Positions 56,144 to 64,000 of a stretch of 64,000 nt of DNA are shown piece by piece. The notes under the pieces were generated by a model. It saw only the letters and a program-made list of their open reading frames with translations. It searched no databases and was not told the DNA's origin. The DNA comes from Prostheceraeus crozeri. Lineage: Eukaryota > Platyhelminthes > Polycladida > Euryleptidae. How positions within the stretch are numbered: position 1 is the stretch's first letter; every line of letters begins with the position of its first letter. The DNA is taken from positions 1 through 64,000 of the forward strand of contig CAJQUW010001131.1 in the NCBI GenBank assembly GCA_907163375.1. Direction: 5' to 3'. Position numbers and translations under genes: made by a program.

Positions 56144-56275
56144 TAACCCAAAAATGATGAAATTCCTGTCGATTTCTACAACAATCAGCGGACACTAATG
56201 CCGTAGTTGGCATTATTGTCCGCTGATTGATATATGAATTTGCATTGAATTAAAAACCGCATTATTGTCCGGCAG
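56144..56275. repeat. dispersed repeat containing a gtccgctgatt hairpin
   Basis: aatcagcggacactaatgcc and ggcattattgtccgctgatt form a near-perfect 20-bp hairpin (56182-56227). The preceding ttctaacc...atgaaattcctgtcga recurs at 62097-62130 with ccgcggacactt...cgtagttg, so this is a multicopy family in the region. Confidence 0.6.
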
Positions 56276-56403
56276 AAAACTCTGTGCCAAAAAATCTGAA
56301 AGAACATAGAACATAAGCAAACTGTGCAAACATAGAAATTACTCATATTACAAGTGCTGTCCATTCTAGTCCAAATAAAATTCTAGCACAAACCCATTCT
56401 TTC

Positions 56404-57477
56404 TCAGAATTGAGGTCGGGCGCCGAACAGTTCCAGACTCGCTTGATACAGTTGTCTTTGTTTCAGAAACAGAATAATGAGTTGAAAAAACTGGGATGAT
56501 GTCGATCCACTGTCGTCCTCAATACAAATATCCCTTTGTTGGGTTTCGGATCGGTGAATACTGCTGCTTAAATCATGTGATACCTTCATTTTCTTTGTTG
56601 GTGTTACACGTTTAATATAGCGCTGCACCGAATCATTCCTTTTATGACCAGTAACCGTTTGAATCTGGTCCGTTGTGTACCCTTTTGAGAACATCTCCGA
56701 AACGACTGTTGCACGCACACAGTGATTGGTGTAAATTGCGTTTAGGTCTGCTTCCCTTGAAATGATTTTCATTGCATCATTCAACAAATGCCTCCCCACG
56801 ACTTGTGTATCCGAGTACCATGTAGCATTACTCTCCCAACCGCCACTCTCCATTTTTGATTTCTGTAGCGGCTTCGGGAATAAGCATGTGCAATTATCGG
56901 GGATCTTGCTCAAATATAGTCGGATGGCTTCAACAGGACATTCATCTTTCTTCTCTGGTTTTGCATACATCACAATGTCTTTAATATTCTCGTAATTCCT
57001 TTTATTGAGTGTTGATCTCACATTTTTTTCTTCAAGAGTTTTATTACACACAATGAATTCACGATTGTCGCTATCCACTGAGAAGACAAGAGATTCCTTT
57101 TGGAGATTCCTCATCCACTCTCTTCCTCGATAGGCAAAGTGGTAAATGATTAGAAAAATTACCTCGTGTTGCAAAACTTGAGGATTTTTTCTTGAAAAAT
57201 AGTCACCAAGTTTCAACAAATCAGTTGAATCAATTGCTCGCGCACTGTTTTGATTGTTGATCGTTTTCGTCGACTTAAGATATTTGGCAATCATGCATTT
57301 TGTCATGTTATTTGCTTGATTAAATTCAACGTCTTTCAAAATATTGACCTGTCGTCCCATGTCTGCGCTCAAGTAACGGTGAATTCCCACACGCATACAT
57401 ATTAGCGTAGATGGGCTGTAGAAATTCCCGTCTTGTCGGGACAATTTACTGTACCAGAAGCGAAGGTATTGTGACAT
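56404..57477 (-). CDS. Crypton-type tyrosine recombinase (DUF3504-like), catalytic part
   Basis: A 357-codon intact frame. Tyrosine recombinases cut and rejoin DNA through a covalent phosphotyrosine. Visible: an N-terminal SAM-like region (YLRFWYSKLSRQDGNFYSPS), the first catalytic arginine in HFAYRGREW, a basic beta turn near KNVRSTLNKRN, the H-x-x-R box in TNHCVRATVVSEM, then VTGHKRNDSVQRYIK with the last histidine and the nucleophilic tyrosine. This set and spacing match Crypton transposons and the vertebrate domesticated DUF3504 proteins (ZMYM/QRICH1 type). Start codon uncertain: the first ATG codon lies just after the frame change separating it from the upstream piece. No terminal repeats are seen, as expected for Cryptons. 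Could be a transposon or a domesticated gene. Confidence 0.75.
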   Translation of the reverse strand: MSQYLRFWYSKLSRQDGNFYSPSTLICMRVGIHRYLSADMGRQVNILKDVEFNQANNMTKCMIAKYLKSTKTINNQNSARAIDSTDLLKLGDYFSRKNPQVLQHEVIFLIIYHFAYRGREWMRNLQKESLVFSVDSDNREFIVCNKTLEEKNVRSTLNKRNYENIKDIVMYAKPEKKDECPVEAIRLYLSKIPDNCTCLFPKPLQKSKMESGGWESNATWYSDTQVVGRHLLNDAMKIISREADLNAIYTNHCVRATVVSEMFSKGYTTDQIQTVTGHKRNDSVQRYIKRVTPTKKMKVSHDLSSSIHRSETQQRDICIEDDSGSTSSQFFQLIILFLKQRQLYQASLELFGARPQF

Positions 57478-57823
57478 ATTTCACAGGCATTTTTTCAATG
57501 TTTGTTGGTAGCTTTTCATCACGAAGAAATGATTTAAACTTGCTAACGTACTGCTTCGTCTGGTCACTCGTGCGCTTGTTTTTCGCATCCTCCTCTGTTT
57601 TTGCAATTTCCCTCATAATTTCATCACTCAGATCGGGATAAGAAGTGTCGTCAAAATCTGCTGTCGACTCAATTATCTCCGCAGTCTGCGAATCTGTTAA
57701 GCCCGTAAACTGATCATACACATAATTATTAGTGTCATCGTTTGCTAGAATTTCAAGAAAATTCAAGTTTTCTGAGCTTAAACCACTGATTTGGTTGCCT
57801 TTGATTTTTGATAAATTGAGCAT
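57446..57823 (-). CDS. N-terminal part of the Crypton-type protein, in another frame
   Basis: ATG at 57823. 125 codons, acidic (NDDTNNYVYDQFTGL, STADFDDTSYPDLSDE), then DQTKQYVSKFKSFLRDEKLP, the usual start of the DUF3504/Crypton core (T-x-x-x-x-x-F--FL). It overlaps the catalytic frame near 57446-57477 in a different frame, so one frameshift (or an unrecognised intron) separates the two. The pairing is supported by the expected order of motifs. Confidence 0.6.
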   Translation of the reverse strand: MLNLSKIKGNQISGLSSENLNFLEILANDDTNNYVYDQFTGLTDSQTAEIIESTADFDDTSYPDLSDEIMREIAKTEEDAKNKRTSDQTKQYVSKFKSFLRDEKLPTNIEKMPVKYVTIPSLLVQ

Positions 57824-58225
57824 AGTTAAGTCTGCTGTCTACCGTGCGTGCTTCTTGTATGAGTGATTCGAGAAAAGTGATCAAGCTACGGTTTACAAAA
57901 CTATCATCCATGGATTTTTTGAATTTTGAAAGTAGTCAACCTTTGCAATATTGTCAGATTATGCTAGTGAAGGAGATCTAGAAACTGTAGTCATAGACTT
58001 CTTGAGGCTATCATTCAAAGACTATGAAATGACCCATGGACTTCTTATTAAATAAACATGGATGTCAAGGATCCCTTTATGGATGTCTAGGCGCAAACTA
58101 AGATTTAGAAAAATAATGTACACATATCTAGGAGTTATGTACTATGAGTATGAGTAATTTATGAAGCACTATCAGTACTATGAAGCATTGATATAGATTT
58201 CATCTTTTTTGGGTTAGAATACCAA

Positions 58226-58322
58226 TAATATCTACTTTTATCGGACATAAATGCAAAATTCCACGGAGACTAACGTGTCCTCGGAATCTATGCATTTATG
58301 TCCTCTAAAAGTGGATACTATT
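58226..58322. repeat. hairpin element of about 97 bp
   Basis: tatctacttttatcggacat...gcaaaattcc pairs with ggaatctatgcatttatgtc...ctctaaaagtggata through arms of about 40 bp with few mismatches. A gggttagaat word just outside resembles the flank of the 56.14-kb repeat. Probably a foldback MITE. Confidence 0.7.
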
Positions 58323-58471
58323 CCTATATTACGAAGTAGAAACAAGTTGTCTGTGCATCAAAGATAAATTAATTTCATTTCCTTTTATCAATATGTTATC
58401 TAAATCTTTCTTTATGATTTCGGTTAATATTGCTAGAAATCATTTTCATGACTGCACGATGTCCTTCAATT

Positions 58472-59945
58472 TTATTTATTTATTTATTTTTTATTTATTT
58501 ATTTAGTACACCAATAAGTGCAAGGAGCACCAAGGCAACACAGGAAATACATTCAGGAGGGAACAATTAGAAGTTACAATAAAACATAAAAAGCTTTCGT
58601 TTAAACTGTTTCACCGTTTCACTGTTCACAATATCGTCGGGGAGGCGGTTCCAGTCATCTATAATGCGGTGGGAAAAAGAGGATAGGCGACAATTCAGAT
58701 TTGTTGGGTGGCGGAAAATTTTGTAGTTATGTCCACGGGTTCGGGAAACACTAAAGGTGAAGAAGGAATTAGGATCACTTGGAGTAAGGTGGTTACATAT
58801 TTTGAACACGGTTGTAAGGTCCATAATCCGACGACGACATTGTAGTGTTGGGAGTTTCAGAGCTCTCAGTCTTTCTTCGTAGGGTAACGAGGATAGACCA
58901 CGGATGCTTTTGGTGAATCGACGTTGTACACGTTCGATAGCCAGAATGTCCTTATTCAGGGATGGATTCCAGACTGGGATGGCATATTCGAGGTGAGGGC
59001 GGACCAGTGTCTTGAAGAGACGAATAAGCAGATCGGCGTCCCGAGAGACGAATGTCCTGAGGATGGCAGATACAATGCGATTCGCTTTCTGAACACAGGT
59101 CAGAATGTGCCGAGAGAATTTTAGGTCTTTTGAAATCAGAACTCCAAGGTCTTTGACACACTTGGAATTATTCAGGAAACTTCCATCCAGACGGTAGTCC
59201 GAGGCTGGATTGCGAAATCCAAAGAGTAGAATGGAGCACTTTTGGGGATTGAGCGATAGCTGCCATTTCTTCGACCAGGTGGTTACAGCGTTGAGGTCAG
59301 CTTGCAAAAGTTCTTTGGCTTTCAGGGGATCAGTGCGCTTGATTTCGGAGTACAATTTTACATCATCAGCATATTTCAATAAAGAAGAGTTTGTCAAGGT
59401 GTCATCAATGTCATTAATAAAGGCGACAAACAGATCTGGGCCTAAAACGGATCCCTGGGGGACACCAGAAATCATGCTGTAGGGGGAAGAATGCACACCA
59501 TCCACGACAACACTCTCAGTTCTATCCTCAAGAAAAGCTTTCAGAAAACATAGAAGTCTCCCTCCAATGCCCAAGGAAGTCAATTTCGAGAGGAGACGAA
59601 AGTGAGGGACTGAATTGAACGCTTTTTCAAAATCGAGATAGATGACGTCAGCCCACTGACCGCGATCCACAACAGATGTTAAATCCTCGAGGAATTCTAA
59701 GAGCTGGTGGGTACTAGACGAATTGGATCGAAAACCAAATTGAGAGCGCTTGATTATGTCATATTGGTTCCAGAACTGCCACAGGTGATCGCGAACAATC
59801 GACTCCATCAATTTGGAGGCAGTACAAGTCAGGCTGACCGGACGGTAATTCTCTGCCTTCTTGCGACAACCTTTCTTATGTATAGGAGTAACCAGAGCGT
59901 GCTTCCAGACTAGCGGGATATTCCCCAACTCAAAAAAGATCTGGA
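58472..59945 (-). mobile_element. LINE, 5'-truncated, with (AAAT)n 3' tail
   Basis: Contains the reverse transcriptase frame 59928-58567, a 3' untranslated region of about 60 bp and a simple tail of TTTA units on the plus strand (58472-58506). Truncation near 59945 falls inside the RT domain, as usual for LINE insertions. The open frame suggests a fairly recent copy. Confidence 0.9.
58567..59928 (-). CDS. LINE reverse transcriptase (CR1/L2/Jockey-like), 453 aa, N-terminus missing
   Basis: One intact frame. The enzyme copies LINE RNA at the target site. Visible: WKHALVTPIHKKG, NYRPVSLTCTASKLME (fingers), QFGFRSNSSSTHQLL, VIYLDFEKAFNSVPH (first catalytic aspartate), ISGVPQGSVLGPDLF, LLKYADDVKLY (YADD), LSLNPQKC, KDLGVLISKDLKFS, the thumb block TLVRPHLEYAIPVWNP, IERVQRRFTK and a C-terminal RGH---R---N block. 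The endonuclease and ORF1 are absent because of truncation. The track start at ATG 59928 is only the first ATG inside the truncated frame; coding sense continues a few codons upstream (IFFELGN). Confidence 0.92.
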   Translation of the reverse strand: MGNIPLVWKHALVTPIHKKGCRKKAENYRPVSLTCTASKLMESIVRDHLWQFWNQYDIIKRSQFGFRSNSSSTHQLLEFLEDLTSVVDRGQWADVIYLDFEKAFNSVPHFRLLSKLTSLGIGGRLLCFLKAFLEDRTESVVVDGVHSSPYSMISGVPQGSVLGPDLFVAFINDIDDTLTNSSLLKYADDVKLYSEIKRTDPLKAKELLQADLNAVTTWSKKWQLSLNPQKCSILLFGFRNPASDYRLDGSFLNNSKCVKDLGVLISKDLKFSRHILTCVQKANRIVSAILRTFVSRDADLLIRLFKTLVRPHLEYAIPVWNPSLNKDILAIERVQRRFTKSIRGLSSLPYEERLRALKLPTLQCRRRIMDLTTVFKICNHLTPSDPNSFFTFSVSRTRGHNYKIFRHPTNLNCRLSSFSHRIIDDWNRLPDDIVNSETVKQFKRKLFMFYCNF

Positions 59946-59949
59946 AAAG

Positions 59950-62090
59950 GAATTCATCGCTTCATTTACATTTGCATGCATGAATGACGTAGCACTGAAT
60001 GAGATGCTTCTTTTCAAATTTATGAACTGTCAAATTATTTGTATATGCAGTATTGGACAAAAATGAATGCATCAACTCATAATATTTTCCAATCCTAGTG
60101 AACATTTATGATTTTGGAAAAGAAAACTTCCAAAGACTACATTTGTGATTTCGGAAAGTAATAATTACTGCACTGATGATTATCAAAACATATCTAACAC
60201 ATGATCGATCAGCAAATAGGAACCATGTAGATATTTTGCACATTTATGATGCAATAAATCAGTCAATAATTGGAAAGATGACCACTCATTTACAGCATAG
60301 GCAGGATACGACACAGCAAAGAAGTACAGATGCTGTGAGACAAGCGCGTGTGATCTTCTTCCGTGCGAAATATAATGCTATACGCAAACAAACACTTGTT
60401 TAAAATAATCACAATCATTGTGAGATTAGATTAAAAGCCCTACACTATAAGACACTTATTATTGAAATTTATTGAATAGGTTGCTTGCTTTTTCTTTTAT
60501 TTCATTTAACATGGAAATAAAGTATAATGGTGTAGTAGAGAAGTGAGACATCGCTAGAATTTATACAATGAATTGATTTATTAAGATAATCGATGAACTA
60601 CAGTAATTTCAATTATATTACAACTATATTACTTCTAACAGAGCATTGGAACTAATGTACTTATATTTCACATGACAGATGTTCACTTTGATCAACATTT
60701 TTGTCTATCAATTCGTCGAATTATATACATCTGCAACTTCTATCTAAGTCTGTGATTTATGAGTAGCTTTCATGATTATACTTTGCACTATGACCATAAA
60801 TCAGAGAAAAAGTTTAAGTAACTTTTTTAAGTTAACTTAAAATAAGTGATCAGACATAGATCCAAAAGCTTCAAAAAAACTTCACTAAGAGTCGAAATAG
60901 GGTATTTATCCAAGAATTCAATGACACAATCTTTTGCTAATGATTTAACATAATGATGAACTGTGGTGTGGGAATGAAATCGCGTCACACGGCATTTTTG
61001 TCCAGCTATTCATGATCTCAGGTGCGAGCACCCGCGGATAGATGTACCTACGTAGGCGTCAAATCTCCACCCAGCACAATTATCCATAACGTTGAAATAA
61101 TTGAGAATTCACTTTGCAAAAAAATTAACGCGATTTATTTCGTCGCACGATTGATCAAGCGGAATCGATAAACTGGAACAACCACGACATCCTAGCCAAG
61201 CACTAGATGACACACATTTCTGCACCAATTGCTACTTTTATCAATACGAATGCTTTTGTAGGGTAGCGCTGGGCTAAAGCCATGTCTATCATTAATGTCC
61301 CTTATAAACCGTGCACTTTTCTGTCAAACGTTGTCATCACACTGTTTTATTGAATCTCCTTCTTAATCGCCTATTTCTCCCTAAGCCTTTACTCAAATCG
61401 CAATCAGTAGTCGTCCATGACCTTGAAGTAGAATGTTCGCTCTTCGTCAGAGAGACTGGGATTCTAACCTCTATTCAACCTAAAATTTGAAAATAAGGTG
61501 TTCTACGCGCTTCTTTCTTAGAACCCAGCATCAAAGAATGATAGTGAAAGTCAAACACATGGCGTGACCAGAAGTTGGTCAACCGCTGTAACGTAGTCTG
61601 TTCTGTGGCCGTCTAGACTTAGGAACATTGAGATGCTCGAATGCCAAGGGTTGAACGTTGATCTACGTATTATTGACGTTTACAATAGCTGAATACTGCA
61701 TCCCCTCTAAACATTCTTGCAATCACCAATTAACATTGTTTTCCGTCTGCCTGTTCAATCTTTTCGCACACGTCCTCCTCTGATTAAAATTTCCCCGTCA
61801 GCTTCAGTATCATTTCTTCATCTTCATGGAGTCTTCTGTTGCCTAATTTCATTTATTACACTATTCAATTAAATCAAACAATTCATTCTAAGACGATTTA
61901 TTCGATGATTTGATCCATCATTAGAGACATCTAGTTGCTGATAATGCCGAAAGCTTTAATCATATAAGAGAGGAGCCATGAGATTGGGTGTTGCTGAAAA
62001 TGAGAAAATAAATGTCACTGCTACCAAAACTGTCAGTAGTTATCATTCTAATCGTTAGCTAATGGCACCTTCGAAGCATATTAACATATA
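59950..62090. other. intron of the calcyphosin-2-like gene, no feature seen
   Basis: AT-rich, without recognised coding segments or element ends. The small frame at 60176-60403 has no family resemblance. Confidence 0.4.
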
Positions 62091-62094
62091 CTTT

Positions 62095-62190
62095 ATTCTA
62101 ACCTAGTAAAGATGAAATTCCTGTCGACTTATGCATCAAACCGCGGACACTTATTTCGTAGTTGTCAGCTTGATTTGCATGTAGGTTCAC
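62095..62190. repeat. second copy of the 56.14-kb dispersed repeat
   Basis: ttctaacc-agta--gatgaaattcctgtcga, then ccgcggacactt and cgtagttg, correspond to the same words in the same order at 56144-56215. The hairpin is not preserved here. Confidence 0.55.
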
Positions 62191-62829
62191 ATTAAATATG
62201 GGAGCAACATTCCGAGGACGCGTTAGTATCCGAACAATATTAAATTCATACAACAATGTGAATGATTTTGAGGAGTCCGTCAGAGTAGACTTCATACATA
62301 TACGGGAAACACAATGCAAAATAAAGATTATCTTTGAAGAAAATGTTCTCAATGCACCCATAAAATTTTGCTACATTCTGAAAAACGATTTGAAAACGAT
62401 TTGATTTCATCATATGCATATGTATTTGTATAATTGACGTCCGATTATATTATTCATGTCCAAAATAATGTCCAGTCAGAAAAAAGGCAAGCCATCATAA
62501 TCTAAGCGCCTCAGTGCGAACACCCTGTATATGACTTCTTCTGTTGTTTAACAAGATGAACTCATCGACGAAGTAACCGCTCAAAATGTCAACGAAAAGC
62601 ACGACACTCATATTTTGACATTAATTATTTACAAAACTGATTGACAGATAATACAATAAATTGATTGCTTAAGATGTATTAATCAAAATTAATTCATTGA
62701 CATGTTGAAATCATTCTTCTATTTGCCTCAATCAAATACTTCCTGCACCTGTTAACCGAAGATTAGATTTTCAATTGTTAGTTTCTCGTTGCTTCGGTAC
62801 CGGTCAATGAACAGAATATCAATAACTCA

Positions 62830-62964
<135 letters not shown>

Positions 62965-62981
62965 CTAGATAAAAAACTAAC

Positions 62982-63235
62982 TGTGTGATGATGCGAGCGT
63001 TAAAACGAATTCGGTCTGATAGCAACTGCTCTGTCATGGAGGAACTGGTTCGAATCTTGCTCTCATGTAAAGCTCGAATTTTCCCGCGTGCCATGCCTGG
63101 AGTATGGCGTAGCGCTGAATCTTTCATATGTCGATCAGCAGATTGTTCAGGATCACACAGAGGAGCGCGAGACAGCTGGTCGACCATTACTGTCTCAAGA
63201 GTGTGGTTTAATCGAAATTCCGTGTTCCGCGATTC
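62982..63235 (-). CDS. CAPS2: calcyphosin-2-like gene, first recognised exon in window
   Basis: Acceptor ...ttctgcag, donor acaca/gttagt, 254 bp. It encodes ESRNTEFRLNHTLETVMVDQ, then MKDSALRHTPGMARGKIRAL and MTEQLLSDRIRFNARIITQ. Reading phase 0 at its start, so coding most likely continues in an exon beyond 63235 or beyond the window. Joined with the next exon it reads [16 protein letters not shown]. The eight exons total 1,212 nt, exactly 404 codons including the stop, with no phase conflict, which strongly supports the model. The protein is a soluble EF-hand family member; calcyphosin-2 relatives are often associated with ciliated cells (inference from the family). Confidence 0.88.
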
Positions 63236-63239
63236 CTGC

Positions 63240-63940
63240 AGAAAAAACTATTATTTACTTCCAGACATTATACTGAAATCGGAGTCAGATATTAATTTAC
63301 AGACACAGTTAGAATACTGTAATTAATGATCCGTCATTTAACGCAAGACAGTCAGGGTCAAATAATACTGACATGAGAAAAATCTCATGTTTTAATGGGC
63401 ATTCTTAGAATATACATTACACAGAATATCTATTCCTTCTGCTTTCCATCTTCTAATCATGAACAATGAATTATGACATAAGGAAGTCAAACGGTATAGT
63501 GATTCCGGCAAGGAAGGAAAACGACCTCTGTATTCCATATCCTTTTGACATTTGCCGATTAAAAGCAAGTTTTGTAGACAATATGATCGTAATTATAGTT
63601 ACATTGAACTTTGTTCTGCTGCATGATATTTCACCTTCACTCTAGTTTTTGAAAGCTACATAGTCGGTTTCTGGCATATACATGTAGATCAAGAAGACAG
63701 AAGGCATCTTCATTTCCAAAATTTTTATTTGTGTGATGCCCTTCTTAGTTCAAAACATATTCAATATCCTTAATAATATGATGTGTGTTCATAAAGCAGC
63801 TTCTTTGTTGCAGTAGTCATGCAGATTTTAATAACTCAAAAATTGCAAGAACATTTCGGCCGAAAGTGCAAAATGTTATAAGTAGGATGTCACTCAATGC
63901 AACACTTTTACATCACGACTTACGCTTAACATGATAATTA
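63240..63940. other. no supported feature
   Basis: Upstream of the first recognised minus-strand exon. No further exon with family resemblance was found, and no element ends. Confidence 0.35.
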
Positions 63941-63943
63941 CAG

Positions 63944-63977
63944 GCATCCAAGCGTACTTCCAGCAAAAAGAAGGGCG
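63944..63977 (+). CDS. candidate short exon, myosin regulatory light chain-like N-terminus
   Basis: Flanked by taattacag on the left and gtaagt on the right, 34 bp on the plus strand. It would encode ASKRTSSKKKG, a basic serine-rich peptide like the N-terminal extension of invertebrate myosin regulatory light chains. The peptide is short and low in complexity, so this is only a suggestion. It would belong to a gene that continues beyond the window. Confidence 0.25.
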
Positions 63978-64000
63978 GTAAGTAGGGACATTTTCTCAGA

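Overview
The window is animal nuclear DNA: AT-rich, without operons, with intron-split coding sequence and a heavy load of transposable elements. The element set (Penelope-like retroelements carrying hammerhead ribozymes, Tc1/mariner, a P-like element, a PIF/Harbinger-type element, a Crypton-type recombinase and several LINEs) plus a calcyphosin-2-like gene fits a marine invertebrate, perhaps a lophotrochozoan. Species cannot be told from the sequence, and the clade is an inference.

The one clear host gene lies on the minus strand. Eight exons between 63235 and 30565 encode the C-terminal 403 residues of a calcyphosin-2 (CAPS2)-like protein. All seven junctions have AG/GT borders and agreeing reading phase. 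Its introns hold most of the mobile elements in the right half. A possible 34-bp plus-strand exon (63944-63977) ends the window and may belong to a different gene.

Layout: 1-8.7 kb is mostly unassigned, with two short inverted-repeat elements, a 159-bp duplication and a decayed Penelope end. 9.1-12.4 kb is a 135-bp satellite with a five-monomer higher-order unit. 12.5-19.2 kb is a nest: a Tc1 remnant abuts an old Penelope-like element that is split by a P-like transposon, which itself took in further insertions. 19.44-23.25 kb is a very young Penelope-like element in head-to-head form with 1,320-bp arms and one target duplication. 23.9-26.3 kb holds a DUF7869-type gene with a 10-copy, 14-residue repeat. 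28.4-30.1 kb and 54.5-55.9 kb are two copies of one Tc1 family. 33.8-37.1 kb and 43.3-50.8 kb are rich in Penelope fragments with hammerheads. LINE pieces lie at 40.1-41.3, 42.4-43.2, 52.4-54.1 and 58.5-59.9 kb. A Harbinger-like element fills 44.36-46.47 kb and a Crypton-like recombinase 56.4-57.8 kb.

The most interesting theme is the Penelope-like group. At least nine fragments of several lineages are present. Five show inverted (head-to-head) structure, and seven hammerhead or hammerhead-like motifs sit at their 3' ends. Two of these have the full consensus core. Three (the two young arms and the 7.6-kb remnant) carry the paired change C3U+G8A, which would keep the core 3-8 base pair. All calls were made by eye without database searches.
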